Of a DNA stretch of 9,466 nt, positions 1-6,509 are shown in pieces; position 1 is the stretch's first letter; the number at the start of each line of letters is the position of its first letter. The notes beneath the pieces are model-generated. The model was not told the origin of the DNA and searched no databases. It worked only from the letters and a program-made list of their open reading frames with translations. The DNA is from an uncultured Gemmatimonadales bacterium (GTDB taxonomy: Bacteria; Gemmatimonadota; Gemmatimonadetes; Longimicrobiales; Gaopeijiaceae): positions 1-9,466 of the forward strand of contig CALJKZ010000682.1 of NCBI GenBank assembly GCA_937983085.1, given 5' to 3'. The translations under genes and the position numbers were made by a program.

Positions 1-940
1 GGGCGGCCATGCAGCCGGTTCCGGCCGCAGTCACGGCCTGGCGGTAGTAGTCGTCCATGACGTCACCCGCGGCGAAGATGCCCGGCACCGAGGTCTGGGT
101 CCGCCACGGGATGGGCGTCTCGATGTACCCGTTGGGCTTGAGCGTCACCACTCCCTTCAGGAAGTCGGTGTTGGGCTTGTGGCCGATGGCCACGAAGAGC
201 CCGCCGACCTCCAGGTCGCGCTCCTCGCCGGTGAGGGTGTCCTTCAGGCGCACGCCGGTGATGACGTCGTCCCCGTGGACCTTCGTGACCACCGTATTCC
301 AGGCGAATCGGATCTTGTCGTTGGCCATGGCACGGTCGGCCATGATGGCCGAGGCCCGCAGCTCGTCGCGGCGATGGATGACCACCACCTCCTTGGCGAA
401 CTTGGTGAGGTACAGGGCGTCTTCCATGGCTGTGTCGCCACCTCCCACCACCGCCAGGACCTGCTCGCGGAAGTGGGGCAGCGCGCCGTCACAGACCGCG
501 CAGGCGCTCACGCCTCCCCCGGACTGGGCCAGACGCTGCTCGTTGGGGAGGTCGAGCCACTTGGCGTTCGCTCCCGTGGCGACGATGACCGTCTCTGCGA
601 AGATCTCCGACCCGCTCGTGGTGACCAACCGGAACGGACGCTGGCTCGGGTCGATCTCCAGCACGTCCTCGGTGAGGACGCGGGTCCCGAAGCGGAGCGC
701 CTGCTCCTTCATCTCCATCATGAGGGTCTGCCCGTCCACGCCCTCTCGGAAGCCGGGGTAGTTCTCGACTTCGGTGGTGAACATGAGCTGTCCGCCGGGG
801 ATCATGGTCCGACTGATGCCTCCCTCCACGACGAAGGGGTTCAGCTCGGCGCGAGCCGCATAGATGGCTGCCGTCCAGCCGGCCGGGCCTGATCCGATGA
901 TGACGACCTGTTCGTGCTGGCGGTTCTCGTTGTCGCTCAT
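1..940 (-). CDS. trxB: Thioredoxin reductase (NADPH), C-terminus cut by window edge
   Basis: This is a FAD enzyme that passes electrons from NADPH to thioredoxin in the cytoplasm. The frame is open from the ATG at 940 to the left edge, giving 313 residues. The family is usually 310-320 residues, so only a short C-terminal tail is missing. Visible motifs are the N-terminal FAD dinucleotide fold GSGPAG at residues 16-21, the redox-active pair in CAVCDG (Cys147 and Cys150), the NADPH-binding GGGDTAMEDA from residue 166 with HRR at 189-191, and the second FAD motif AAGDV at 290-294. The CxxC placed between the two nucleotide-binding halves is diagnostic of low-molecular-weight TrxB. A strong GAGGAAGGA ribosome binding site sits just before the ATG. 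It lies 59 bp downstream of the ferredoxin-NADP reductase gene on the same strand, so the two are probably cotranscribed. The thioredoxin partner is not in the window. Confidence 0.97.
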   Translation of the reverse strand, partial: MSDNENRQHEQVVIIGSGPAGWTAAIYAARAELNPFVVEGGISRTMIPGGQLMFTTEVENYPGFREGVDGQTLMMEMKEQALRFGTRVLTEDVLEIDPSQRPFRLVTTSGSEIFAETVIVATGANAKWLDLPNEQRLAQSGGGVSACAVCDGALPHFREQVLAVVGGGDTAMEDALYLTKFAKEVVVIHRRDELRASAIMADRAMANDKIRFAWNTVVTKVHGDDVITGVRLKDTLTGEERDLEVGGLFVAIGHKPNTDFLKGVVTLKPNGYIETPIPWRTQTSVPGIFAAGDVMDDYYRQAVTAAGTGCMAA

Positions 941-999
941 GTTCCTTCCTCGTGCTGTTCGTGCCACCGGTCGGCGACGTCCGCCCGGCGGGGTGGTCC

Positions 1000-2016
1000 T
1001 CAGGCGTCCTTGAAGACCTTCATGTTCGTCGAATGGCCCGGATTCACCCGGGCGCTGGGATCCACGAAGTGGACCGCGTTGTTGACCGCGATGGCGGCCT
1101 CGGAAAAACCCGTGGCGATGAGGTCCAGTTTCCCCTCGTAGTCCACCACGTCACCGGCGGCGTAGATGCCCGGTATGCCGGTTCCCATGAGGGCATCGAC
1201 CTTGATCCGGTTCTTGTCCACCTCGATGCCCCACGACTTGATGGGACCGAGGTCGGGCTTGAAGCCCAGACACGACAGGACCTCGTCGCACTCCAGGACC
1301 ATCTCCTCGTCCGTCCGGTTGTCGAAGATGGTGATGCGCTCGACGCGGTCGGTTCCGTGGATCTCTTTGACCTCGTAGAACGTCTTGAGGTCGATCTCCC
1401 CCTTGCTCGCCGCCTCTTCCATCTGGGCCACGGACGCCTCGTGGGCGCGCCAGCCATCCCTGCGATGGATGAGCGTGAGGGAGGCGGCCACGTCCTTGAG
1501 CATGAGCACGAAGTCCATGGCCGTGTCCCCACCGCCCACGACGACGAGCCGCTTGTCGCGGAATGCCTCCGGATCGCGTACCGCGTACTCGATGCCCGAG
1601 TGCATGAAATCGTCGTACCCCGGGCATCGAAGCGGCATGGGCTCGAAGGCCCCCTTCCCCCCTGCGATGATGACGGTCCGGGTAGCGTAGGTGCCCTTGG
1701 CGCAGTGGAGATCGAAGTGGTCGTCGTGGCGATCCAGGTCCCGGACCTGCTCGTCGAGGACGACTTCGGGTTCGAACTGCTTCGCCTGCGCCACGAGATT
1801 CTTCACCAGGTCCTTTGCCAGCACCTTGGGGAAGCCGCCCACGTCGAAGATGTACTTCTCCGGGTAGAGCGCCGTGAGCTGTCCCCCGAGCTCCGGGAGC
1901 GAGTCGACGATGCGGCAGGAAGCGCCGCGCATCCCTGCGTAGAACGCGGCAAACAGGCCGGTGGGCCCGCCGCCGATGATCGTGATGTCTTTTATGTCTT
2001 CTGCCATTTCGGCCAC
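1000..2016 (-). CDS. Ferredoxin/flavodoxin--NADP(+) reductase, YumC type (thioredoxin-reductase-like)
   Basis: This is a 338-residue flavoprotein expected to exchange electrons between NADPH and ferredoxin or flavodoxin in the cytoplasm. The fold matches thioredoxin reductase: FAD motif GGGPTG at residues 15-20, PELGGQL near 41-47, NADP motif GGGDTAMDF at 161-169, HRRD at 184-187, and the closing FAD motif AAGDV at 286-290. There is no CxxC between the domains, and the C-terminus is extended. Both features separate the YumC-type FNR family from true TrxB. The start used is GTG at 2016, but an ATG three codons in (2007) is equally possible because neither has a convincing Shine-Dalgarno sequence. 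The gene ends in TGA 59 bp before trxB and begins 128 bp after mlaD. A general NAD(P)/FAD oxidoreductase is the fallback call. Confidence 0.94.
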   Translation of the reverse strand: MAEMAEDIKDITIIGGGPTGLFAAFYAGMRGASCRIVDSLPELGGQLTALYPEKYIFDVGGFPKVLAKDLVKNLVAQAKQFEPEVVLDEQVRDLDRHDDHFDLHCAKGTYATRTVIIAGGKGAFEPMPLRCPGYDDFMHSGIEYAVRDPEAFRDKRLVVVGGGDTAMDFVLMLKDVAASLTLIHRRDGWRAHEASVAQMEEAASKGEIDLKTFYEVKEIHGTDRVERITIFDNRTDEEMVLECDEVLSCLGFKPDLGPIKSWGIEVDKNRIKVDALMGTGIPGIYAAGDVVDYEGKLDLIATGFSEAAIAVNNAVHFVDPSARVNPGHSTNMKVFKDA

Positions 2017-2021
2017 TAAAC

Positions 2022-2091
2022 GGCTGTCTTCGCCTCGTATCCGGCCCTACGCCAAACCAGGCCAGGGTCCACCGTCGGTTCTCCGACAGCC
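2022..2091 (-). promoter_or_regulatory. Possible structured leader of the ferredoxin-NADP reductase gene
   Basis: The gap between mlaD and the reductase gene holds a perfect 5-bp hairpin, GTCGG/CCGAC, with a 4-nt loop (2074-2087). It also holds a longer-range inverted repeat, GGCTGTC (2022-2028) against GACAGCC (2085-2091). The two pairings share bases and cannot form together. In the minus-strand transcript the second pairing would place a stem just upstream of the GTG start. No T-tract follows, so this is not a terminator. The functional role is inferred from position only. Confidence 0.25.
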
Positions 2092-2144
2092 TTGTAGTCT
2101 AACGCCCGTTGACCCGACTGGAAGCGACGGAGGTTCGCGCGCAA

Positions 2145-3143
2145 TCAGAAGATGGAGAGCCGCACGTACCGCCTGGGGTTCTCCCGGACGTCCTGGAGCA
2201 GAAGATCGAGGCTCAGGAGGACGTTCTCCGCCCGCACGGCGAAAGTGGTATCGGCCATGAGCCGGCCCAACGACCCCTCGCCGGCCTCGAGCCGCGCTGC
2301 CAGTCGGTCCACGCGGACGAATGCCGAGTCGGCGCGGGTGAGGGTGGCCGACACCCCGGTGGAGTCGTCGGCCAGATCTTCGGCGAGATCCCGGATGCCC
2401 GCTGCCGCGGCGTGCAACTCGATGATGAGCGAGTCCACCTGGGCGGCGGCCAGCACGTTGTCCACGCGCTCGAAGGACCGGCGTGCCGCGGTGGCCGCCA
2501 GCTCGATCTCCGTGAGGGCGCTGTCGGCGTTGGAGGTGATGTTGGCGGCGACCACACCCTGCTGCTGAACGAGTGTCCGAACCTCCTGGGTGATGGCCTC
2601 GATGTTGGCGATGGCCGTCGCGAGGTTGTCCGCCGTCTCCTGGTTGAACGCCAGCTCCATCCGATCGGTGAGGTCGGCGAGGTTGTCGGAAATCTGCTCC
2701 GCCGAGGCGGTGAGTCGGGTGATCTCGGGAAGGGCGTAGCCGCCGATGACGGTGGACGGGGATCCGGGGGGCACATCGAAGAAGTTGTAGCGGGGGAAGC
2801 TCTCGCGGCTCACCACCTCCGCCTGCCAATCCCCGAAGAGGGACTCGGGTCCCAGCACCACACCGGCGTCGGCAGGCAGCTCCACCGATCTCCGGATCAG
2901 GAGTCCCACACGGACCACCTGTCCACCTGGCTCCACGTTGATGGTGGAGACCTGTCCGATGCCCACGCCCCGGTACGTCACCGGATTGCCCTCCGACAGC
3001 TGGCCGACCGATTCGAGAAGGACGTCCACCTCGGTGGTGGGGTTCCCGAAGTTCGTGCCCTGGAGCCAAAGGGTTCCCACGCCCCCCGCCGCGAGGGCCA
3101 CGGCGATGACCGCTCCCACCAGGAGTTCTCTGCGGCCTTCCAT
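2145..3143 (-). CDS. mlaD: MlaD-like MCE-domain protein, lipid-transport substrate-binding subunit
   Basis: This is a membrane-anchored periplasmic component of the Mla lipid transporter. It has 332 residues: a single N-terminal transmembrane anchor (about residues 7-27), then an MCE domain (about 38-115) with the conserved VTYRGVGIGQV segment at 55-65. A long helical region rich in Ala, Glu and Asp follows (about 140-310), probably coiled coil, ending in NPRRYVRLSIF. E. coli MlaD has about 183 residues, so the extra length lies in this C-terminal helical tail. Such tails are common in MCE proteins outside Proteobacteria and may extend a hydrophobic channel across the periplasm. The ATG at 3143 follows the mlaF stop after 2 bp. 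The position behind mlaE and mlaF fixes the role. A longer frame over the same bases (2047-3069) is a shadow without domain content. Confidence 0.93.
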   Translation of the reverse strand: MEGRRELLVGAVIAVALAAGGVGTLWLQGTNFGNPTTEVDVLLESVGQLSEGNPVTYRGVGIGQVSTINVEPGGQVVRVGLLIRRSVELPADAGVVLGPESLFGDWQAEVVSRESFPRYNFFDVPPGSPSTVIGGYALPEITRLTASAEQISDNLADLTDRMELAFNQETADNLATAIANIEAITQEVRTLVQQQGVVAANITSNADSALTEIELAATAARRSFERVDNVLAAAQVDSLIIELHAAAAGIRDLAEDLADDSTGVSATLTRADSAFVRVDRLAARLEAGEGSLGRLMADTTFAVRAENVLLSLDLLLQDVRENPRRYVRLSIF

Positions 3144-3145
3144 CG

Positions 3146-3892
3146 CTACGCGCTCTCCAGCAAATCGGGTCTGCCTTCGATGAATCCCTTCACCACGGGA
3201 TCGTCGGTGGCGCGAAGCTCCTCGGGAGTCCCTTCGAAGCGGTTCCGCCCCTCATGGAGCATGGCGATCCGGTCGGCGATCCGGAAGGCGCTGTCCATGT
3301 CGTGCGTGATGACCACACCCGTGACTCCGAGCTCGTCCGCCATCTTCATGATGAGTTCGTCGATGACGGCCTTCGTGATGGGATCGAGACCCGTGGTGGG
3401 CTCGTCGTAGAGGATGTAGTCCGGCTCGGTGGCGATGGCGCGGGCAAATCCCACCCTCTTACGTTGGCCTCCGGAGAGCTGCGCCGGCATGCGGTCCCCG
3501 TACCCTCCGAGGTCCACCCACTCGAGACACTCCTCCACCCGATCGCGGATCTCGGCCTCCGAGAACGTCTCCATCCGCTCGAGCCCCATGGCCACGTTCT
3601 CGGCAATGGTCATGGAGTCGAAGAGCGCCGCAAACTGGAAGACGAAACCAACCTTGCGCCGGATCCGGTATACGGAAGCCTGGTCGAGTCGGGCGACGTT
3701 CTCCCCATCCACCCAGACCTCACCGATATCCGGGCGAAGAAGCCCGATGATGTGCTTGAGCGTTACCGACTTGCCCGATCCCGACCCGCCGATGACCACC
3801 ATGGTCTGACCCGCGTCGATGGTGAGAGAGAAGCCTCGAAGGACCTCCTTCTCACCGAAGGACTTGTGGATGTTCACGAGCTGGATGCTCAT
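3146..3892 (-). CDS. mlaF: MlaF-like ABC transporter ATPase
   Basis: This is the cytoplasmic ATPase that powers MlaE-dependent phospholipid movement between membranes. It has 248 residues with every ABC element in order: Walker A GGSGSGKS at 35-42, Q-loop Gln86 in FQFAALF, signature LSGGQRKR at 139-146, Walker B ending in Asp163-Glu164, and H-loop His197 in ITHD. FQFAALFDSMT and the QRKR signature are characteristic of the Mla/Ttg2A branch. The frame stays open upstream to 4156, but that part lies inside mlaE. The true start is the ATG at 3892, which gives the normal family N-terminus MSIQLVNIHKSF. This ATG overlaps the mlaE stop as TGATG, implying translational coupling. The gene ends in TAG, 2 bp before mlaD. 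Confidence 0.95.
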   Translation of the reverse strand: MSIQLVNIHKSFGEKEVLRGFSLTIDAGQTMVVIGGSGSGKSVTLKHIIGLLRPDIGEVWVDGENVARLDQASVYRIRRKVGFVFQFAALFDSMTIAENVAMGLERMETFSEAEIRDRVEECLEWVDLGGYGDRMPAQLSGGQRKRVGFARAIATEPDYILYDEPTTGLDPITKAVIDELIMKMADELGVTGVVITHDMDSAFRIADRIAMLHEGRNRFEGTPEELRATDDPVVKGFIEGRPDLLESA

Positions 3893-4671
3893 CAGAGCAG
3901 CGTCGCCGCCCAGAAGGCGTCCAGAACGAGGATGATCATGCTGGAAATGACCACGGCCTGGGTCGTGGCGCGCCCCACGCCCGCCGCTCCACCCCGGGTG
4001 TGGAAGCCGAAGGAGCAACCCACCGCGGTGACGGTGATGCCGAAGCTGATGGACTTGATGACGGAGAACTGGACGTCCCAGGGGTCGAAGAAGAGGCGCA
4101 GGCCCTTGAGGAACTCGGGCGACGACATGTCGAGAAGCGCCATGCTCGTGCCCCATCCGGCCAGCACGCCCAGCGCGTTGGCGAGAATGACCACCATGGG
4201 GAACATGATGGCGCCGGCCAGCACCCGGGGCACCACGAGATACGCCACCGGATCGTACGCCAGAGCCTCCAGGGCATCGATCTGCTCGGTGACGCGCATG
4301 GTGCCGATCTCCGCAGCGATGTTCGCGCCCACCCGCCCGGACAGGGCCAGGCCGGTGAGGACCGGGCCAAGCTCCAGGATCATCGTCTTGCCGACGAGCG
4401 TCCCGACGAAGTAGAGCGGCATGGCGCCCGTGAAGGTGTACGACGCCTGCAGGGCCAGGACGACGCCCGTGAACGTCGCGATGAAGAGCGCGATGGGAAC
4501 CGACTCCACGCCCACGCGGACCATCTGGCCGACCAGGTGGGGCGCCCAGAGCCTGACCTTCCTGAGAGCCTTCAGGGCGTCCATGCCGAGGTAGCCTGCC
4601 CGGCCTACGGCGGCGACGGACCGAACCGCTCCGTGCCCGATGGCATGCACGGGTGCCAGCGATCTATGCAT
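3892..4671 (-). CDS. mlaE: MlaE-like ABC transporter permease
   Basis: This is the inner-membrane permease of the Mla lipid transporter, which works with MlaF and MlaD. Its 259 residues match the family length. It has an amphipathic N-terminal stretch, several hydrophobic segments (about 58-78, 88-112, 145-175, 205-225 and 238-257), and the family core from GPVLTGLALSGRVGANIAAE (residue 102) to RVTEQIDALEAL. The start is the ATG at 4671. It has no clear Shine-Dalgarno sequence, and the intergenic space before it is only 62 bp, mostly filled by a terminator. The stop overlaps the mlaF start. MlaA, MlaB and MlaC are not in the window, as is usual for dispersed or reduced Mla systems outside Proteobacteria. 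Confidence 0.95.
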   Translation of the reverse strand: MHRSLAPVHAIGHGAVRSVAAVGRAGYLGMDALKALRKVRLWAPHLVGQMVRVGVESVPIALFIATFTGVVLALQASYTFTGAMPLYFVGTLVGKTMILELGPVLTGLALSGRVGANIAAEIGTMRVTEQIDALEALAYDPVAYLVVPRVLAGAIMFPMVVILANALGVLAGWGTSMALLDMSSPEFLKGLRLFFDPWDVQFSVIKSISFGITVTAVGCSFGFHTRGGAAGVGRATTQAVVISSMIILVLDAFWAATLL

Positions 4672-4676
4672 GCCCG

Positions 4677-4682
4677 AATCTA
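4677..4682 (-). promoter_or_regulatory. Candidate -10 box (TAGATT) for a leaderless mlaE transcript
   Basis: TAGATT fits the TANNNT pattern and ends 5 nt before the mlaE ATG. Transcription started from it would begin at about the start codon, consistent with the lack of a ribosome binding site. No credible -35 box lies at the right distance, because that position falls in the terminator stem. The box also overlaps the last bases of the terminator T-tract. Leaderless promoters of this form are known in Deinococcus and Actinobacteria. Applying them here is inference. Confidence 0.25.
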
Positions 4683-4709
4683 AAACAAAGTCCGGGCCGC
4701 GGCCCCGGA
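4681..4709 (-). terminator. Intrinsic terminator downstream of the 113-residue protein gene
   Basis: On the minus strand a GC-only 6-bp stem closed by an outer T-A pair region (TCCGGG with CCCGGA, 4691-4709, loop of about 7 nt) is followed directly by CTTTGTTTTA, with seven T in eight bases. This is the standard form of a Rho-independent terminator. It lies 24 bp after the stop codon of the upstream gene and releases RNA about 10 nt before the mlaE start codon. Confidence 0.65.
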
Positions 4710-4733
4710 TGACGACGCGCCCGACGGCGCGGT

Positions 4734-5075
4734 CTAGATGTCCTCGCTCTCCAGCGTGAACTCCACCTCTTCGGTCCGCCCGTTCTCGCCGGGCAACTCA
4801 TAGGCGATGCGCACCCGCTTCACGGCACTCGAAGGGTCGATGAGGGCGACCTCGAAATCCAGTCCCTGGTCGGTGGATACGATGCGCGTACGCACGCGCT
4901 CTCCGGGCTCCGCTTCGGGATCCATGGGGTTTCGGAACAGGGTCTTGGTGGACTGACGCCCGGATTCGAGCTGGCGAGTGACCTTGACCTGCTTCAGCCA
5001 GTCCGGCTGATAACTCACGCCGTACTCGAAACCCCGCTGATCGGCGCCCGACCCTTCGCGATTGTGTCGTGCCAC
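4734..5075 (-). CDS. Uncharacterised 113-residue protein
   Basis: I do not recognise this protein. It has 113 residues, no signal peptide and no membrane segment, and is charged and hydrophilic throughout. The N-terminal third contains GFEYGVSYQPDWLKQVKVTR. The C-terminal half alternates hydrophobic and charged residues in a way that suggests beta strands (RVRTRIVSTDQGLDFEVAL, then VKRVRIAYEL and a strongly acidic end, VEFTLESEDI). The gene is supported by the GTG start at 5075 with an AGGAG box 6 nt upstream, by GC-rich third positions, and by the intrinsic terminator just after its TAG stop. It is probably its own transcription unit, lying 246 bp downstream of the M50 protease and just upstream of mlaE. 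No function can be assigned. Confidence 0.75.
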   Translation of the reverse strand: MARHNREGSGADQRGFEYGVSYQPDWLKQVKVTRQLESGRQSTKTLFRNPMDPEAEPGERVRTRIVSTDQGLDFEVALIDPSSAVKRVRIAYELPGENGRTEEVEFTLESEDI

Positions 5076-5180
5076 TCCGGACTCCTGTCCCGGGTGCGAA
5101 AACCGGTTCCACGGCGGTATGGCCGCAGGCCGGAGATACGGAGAAAATCAGTAAACGAATGTTTTTCGCGGGTCGGACAA

Positions 5181-5300
5181 AAGTCAAGAATTCCTTCCGG
5201 TCACTTCCCGAAATCCCCGGCGACCATTGGACGAGTGGCACCTGAGTGCTCTCCATAGTTCGGGAAAAGAAGTCAATCGTGCCACTCCGATTTCCCGAAA
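5181..5300. repeat. Interleaved inverted repeats and a repeated TTTCGGGAA...TTGACTT module
   Basis: Two perfect 9-bp inverted repeats are interleaved. GAGTGGCAC (5233-5241) pairs with GTGCCACTC (5279-5287), and TTCGGGAAA (5259-5267) pairs with TTTCCCGAA (5291-5299). This A-B-A'-B' order is pseudoknot topology. On the minus strand a module TTTCGGGAA, 15-17 bp, TTGACTT also occurs twice (5270-5300 and 5181-5213). TTGACT matches a -35 hexamer, but no good -10 box follows either copy. The region is AT-richer than its surroundings and lies upstream of the 113-residue protein gene, so a control role is plausible but unproven. Confidence 0.4.
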
Positions 5301-5321
5301 AAGATGCTCCGCGTCCCGACC

Positions 5322-6482
5322 CTACAGCTGTATGGGCACCGGGACGAGAGTCAGGAGGAAGGTCACGACGAGAAGCCACCCGAGGACCGTCCGCCCCCTG
5401 CCGATGTCCGGGCCCTGCTGAATGACCCGCGGATGCCCCACCCTGCCCCGATGGATGACGAAGACCAGGACGGCCCAGGCCCACCACCCCCACCAGAGGA
5501 AGCCCAGCGGGATGAGCATGAAGAGGAAGAGACGCGCGATGCGCAGGTGGATCCGCGGTCCCATGGCGTAGAGGATGTGGCCCCCGTCGAGCTGACCCAG
5601 GGGGAGGAGGTTGAGCGCCGTGACGAAGAGCCCCAGCCACCCGGCCAGCGCGAAGGGGTGCAGGAGGATCAGCGTCTCCCCGACGGGCGCCGGTCCGAAG
5701 AGGTTCGCCAGGAACCACGTAGCGAGGCCATTGCCCAGCCATACCGTGTCCCCCATGAAGCCGATGGCGAAGGGCGTCCCCAGACTCACCGGCCCCATGA
5801 CGGGCTCCGACCACGCCAGCCCGACGATGAGAAGAGGGAGGGACACGAGGAACGACGCCACCGGCCCCGACGCCCCGATGTCGAAGAGCGACGAACGACG
5901 CACCGTGGGCCCTTTGAGCCGGATGAACGCGCCCAGACTCCCGATGAGGGAGAAGTACGGCGGAAAGGGAATGAAATACGGAAGGCTCGCCCGCACGCCG
6001 TGCTTCCGTGCGGCGTAGACGTGGCTCATCTCGTGAGCCAGGAGGACCCCAAGGAACGGCAGCGCGAAGGTCACGCCCAAACCGAGGCGAGAAAGGTCCA
6101 AGCCCGATGGGTAGGGAAGGACCATGTGCCCCAACTCCAGCAGGCGGGTCCGGAACGGATCCTCTCCCGCCATGAGGGCGCCCGAGCCCAGGGTCGTGAG
6201 CAGAGTCAGGAGGAAGAGCACGGCGTGGAGGGTGCGGGGAGGTCGGTCCCGCTCCTTGATCTGGTAGACCAGGACCAGATCCACGCCCTCGTCGTCGGCG
6301 CTCAGATGAGCGTGGCCAGGCCACGTGTCCAGCGCTTCGATGACCTCGGGGGAGTCGACGGAGAGCTCCGGGCGGAGCATCCCACGCAGGACCGTATCCC
6401 CCGGAAGGGTCGTGAGTTCGTAGCTCTCCAGAAGGGGCAACCAGAGGCTCGGATCAGGGTTGACCCGCTCAGAAGCCGCCAT
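5322..6482 (-). CDS. Site-2-protease-like membrane zinc metalloprotease (peptidase M50)
   Basis: This is an integral-membrane protease expected to cut substrates within or near the membrane. It has 386 residues. A soluble N-terminal domain of about 80 residues is followed by several transmembrane segments starting near residue 85. The zinc-binding HEMSH motif is at 150-154 (His150, Glu151, His154), and the third metal ligand is Asp299 in LLPLGQLDGGH (292-302), a form of the family's NxxPxxxLDG motif. There is no PDZ domain between the two motifs, which places it nearer the EGY/S2P-like M50 branch than RseP. The ATG at 6482 has a GAGG box 8 nt upstream. The gene is divergent from rho across a 199-bp control region. 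The substrate is unknown, and no anti-sigma factor is encoded nearby. A long open frame on the same strand (4798-6324) is a GC-driven shadow. Confidence 0.93.
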   Translation of the reverse strand: MAASERVNPDPSLWLPLLESYELTTLPGDTVLRGMLRPELSVDSPEVIEALDTWPGHAHLSADDEGVDLVLVYQIKERDRPPRTLHAVLFLLTLLTTLGSGALMAGEDPFRTRLLELGHMVLPYPSGLDLSRLGLGVTFALPFLGVLLAHEMSHVYAARKHGVRASLPYFIPFPPYFSLIGSLGAFIRLKGPTVRRSSLFDIGASGPVASFLVSLPLLIVGLAWSEPVMGPVSLGTPFAIGFMGDTVWLGNGLATWFLANLFGPAPVGETLILLHPFALAGWLGLFVTALNLLPLGQLDGGHILYAMGPRIHLRIARLFLFMLIPLGFLWWGWWAWAVLVFVIHRGRVGHPRVIQQGPDIGRGRTVLGWLLVVTFLLTLVPVPIQL

Positions 6483-6509
6483 TACTATCGCCTCGATCGG
6501 CCATTCGAC

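Noticed and set aside
952..2019. 355-codon open frame antisense to the ferredoxin-NADP reductase gene
   Set aside because: It is the mirror of a strongly supported flavoprotein gene, rich in His, Asp and Val, with no family resemblance.
2109..3410. 433-codon open frame antisense to mlaD and mlaF
   Set aside because: It lies opposite well-supported genes, has low-complexity composition and no recognisable motifs.
3893..4156. Upstream extension of the mlaF frame
   Set aside because: It lies inside mlaE in another frame. The ATG at 3892 gives the normal MlaF N-terminus and the TGATG coupling.
5232..5249. Possible sigma-54 promoter on the plus strand (GTGGCAC...TGC)
   Set aside because: The GG-to-GC spacing is 9 instead of 10 and no sigma-54 activator or suitable downstream gene is present.
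5184..5285. 33-codon GTG frame that could be a leader peptide
   Set aside because: It begins with the repeated 13-mer but has no convincing ribosome site and no recognisable composition. It is kept only as part of a finding.
4798..6324. 508-codon open frame on the minus strand overlapping the M50 protease and the 113-residue gene
   Set aside because: It crosses two supported genes in another frame, is rich in Arg, Gly and Pro without domains, and is a typical GC-driven shadow.
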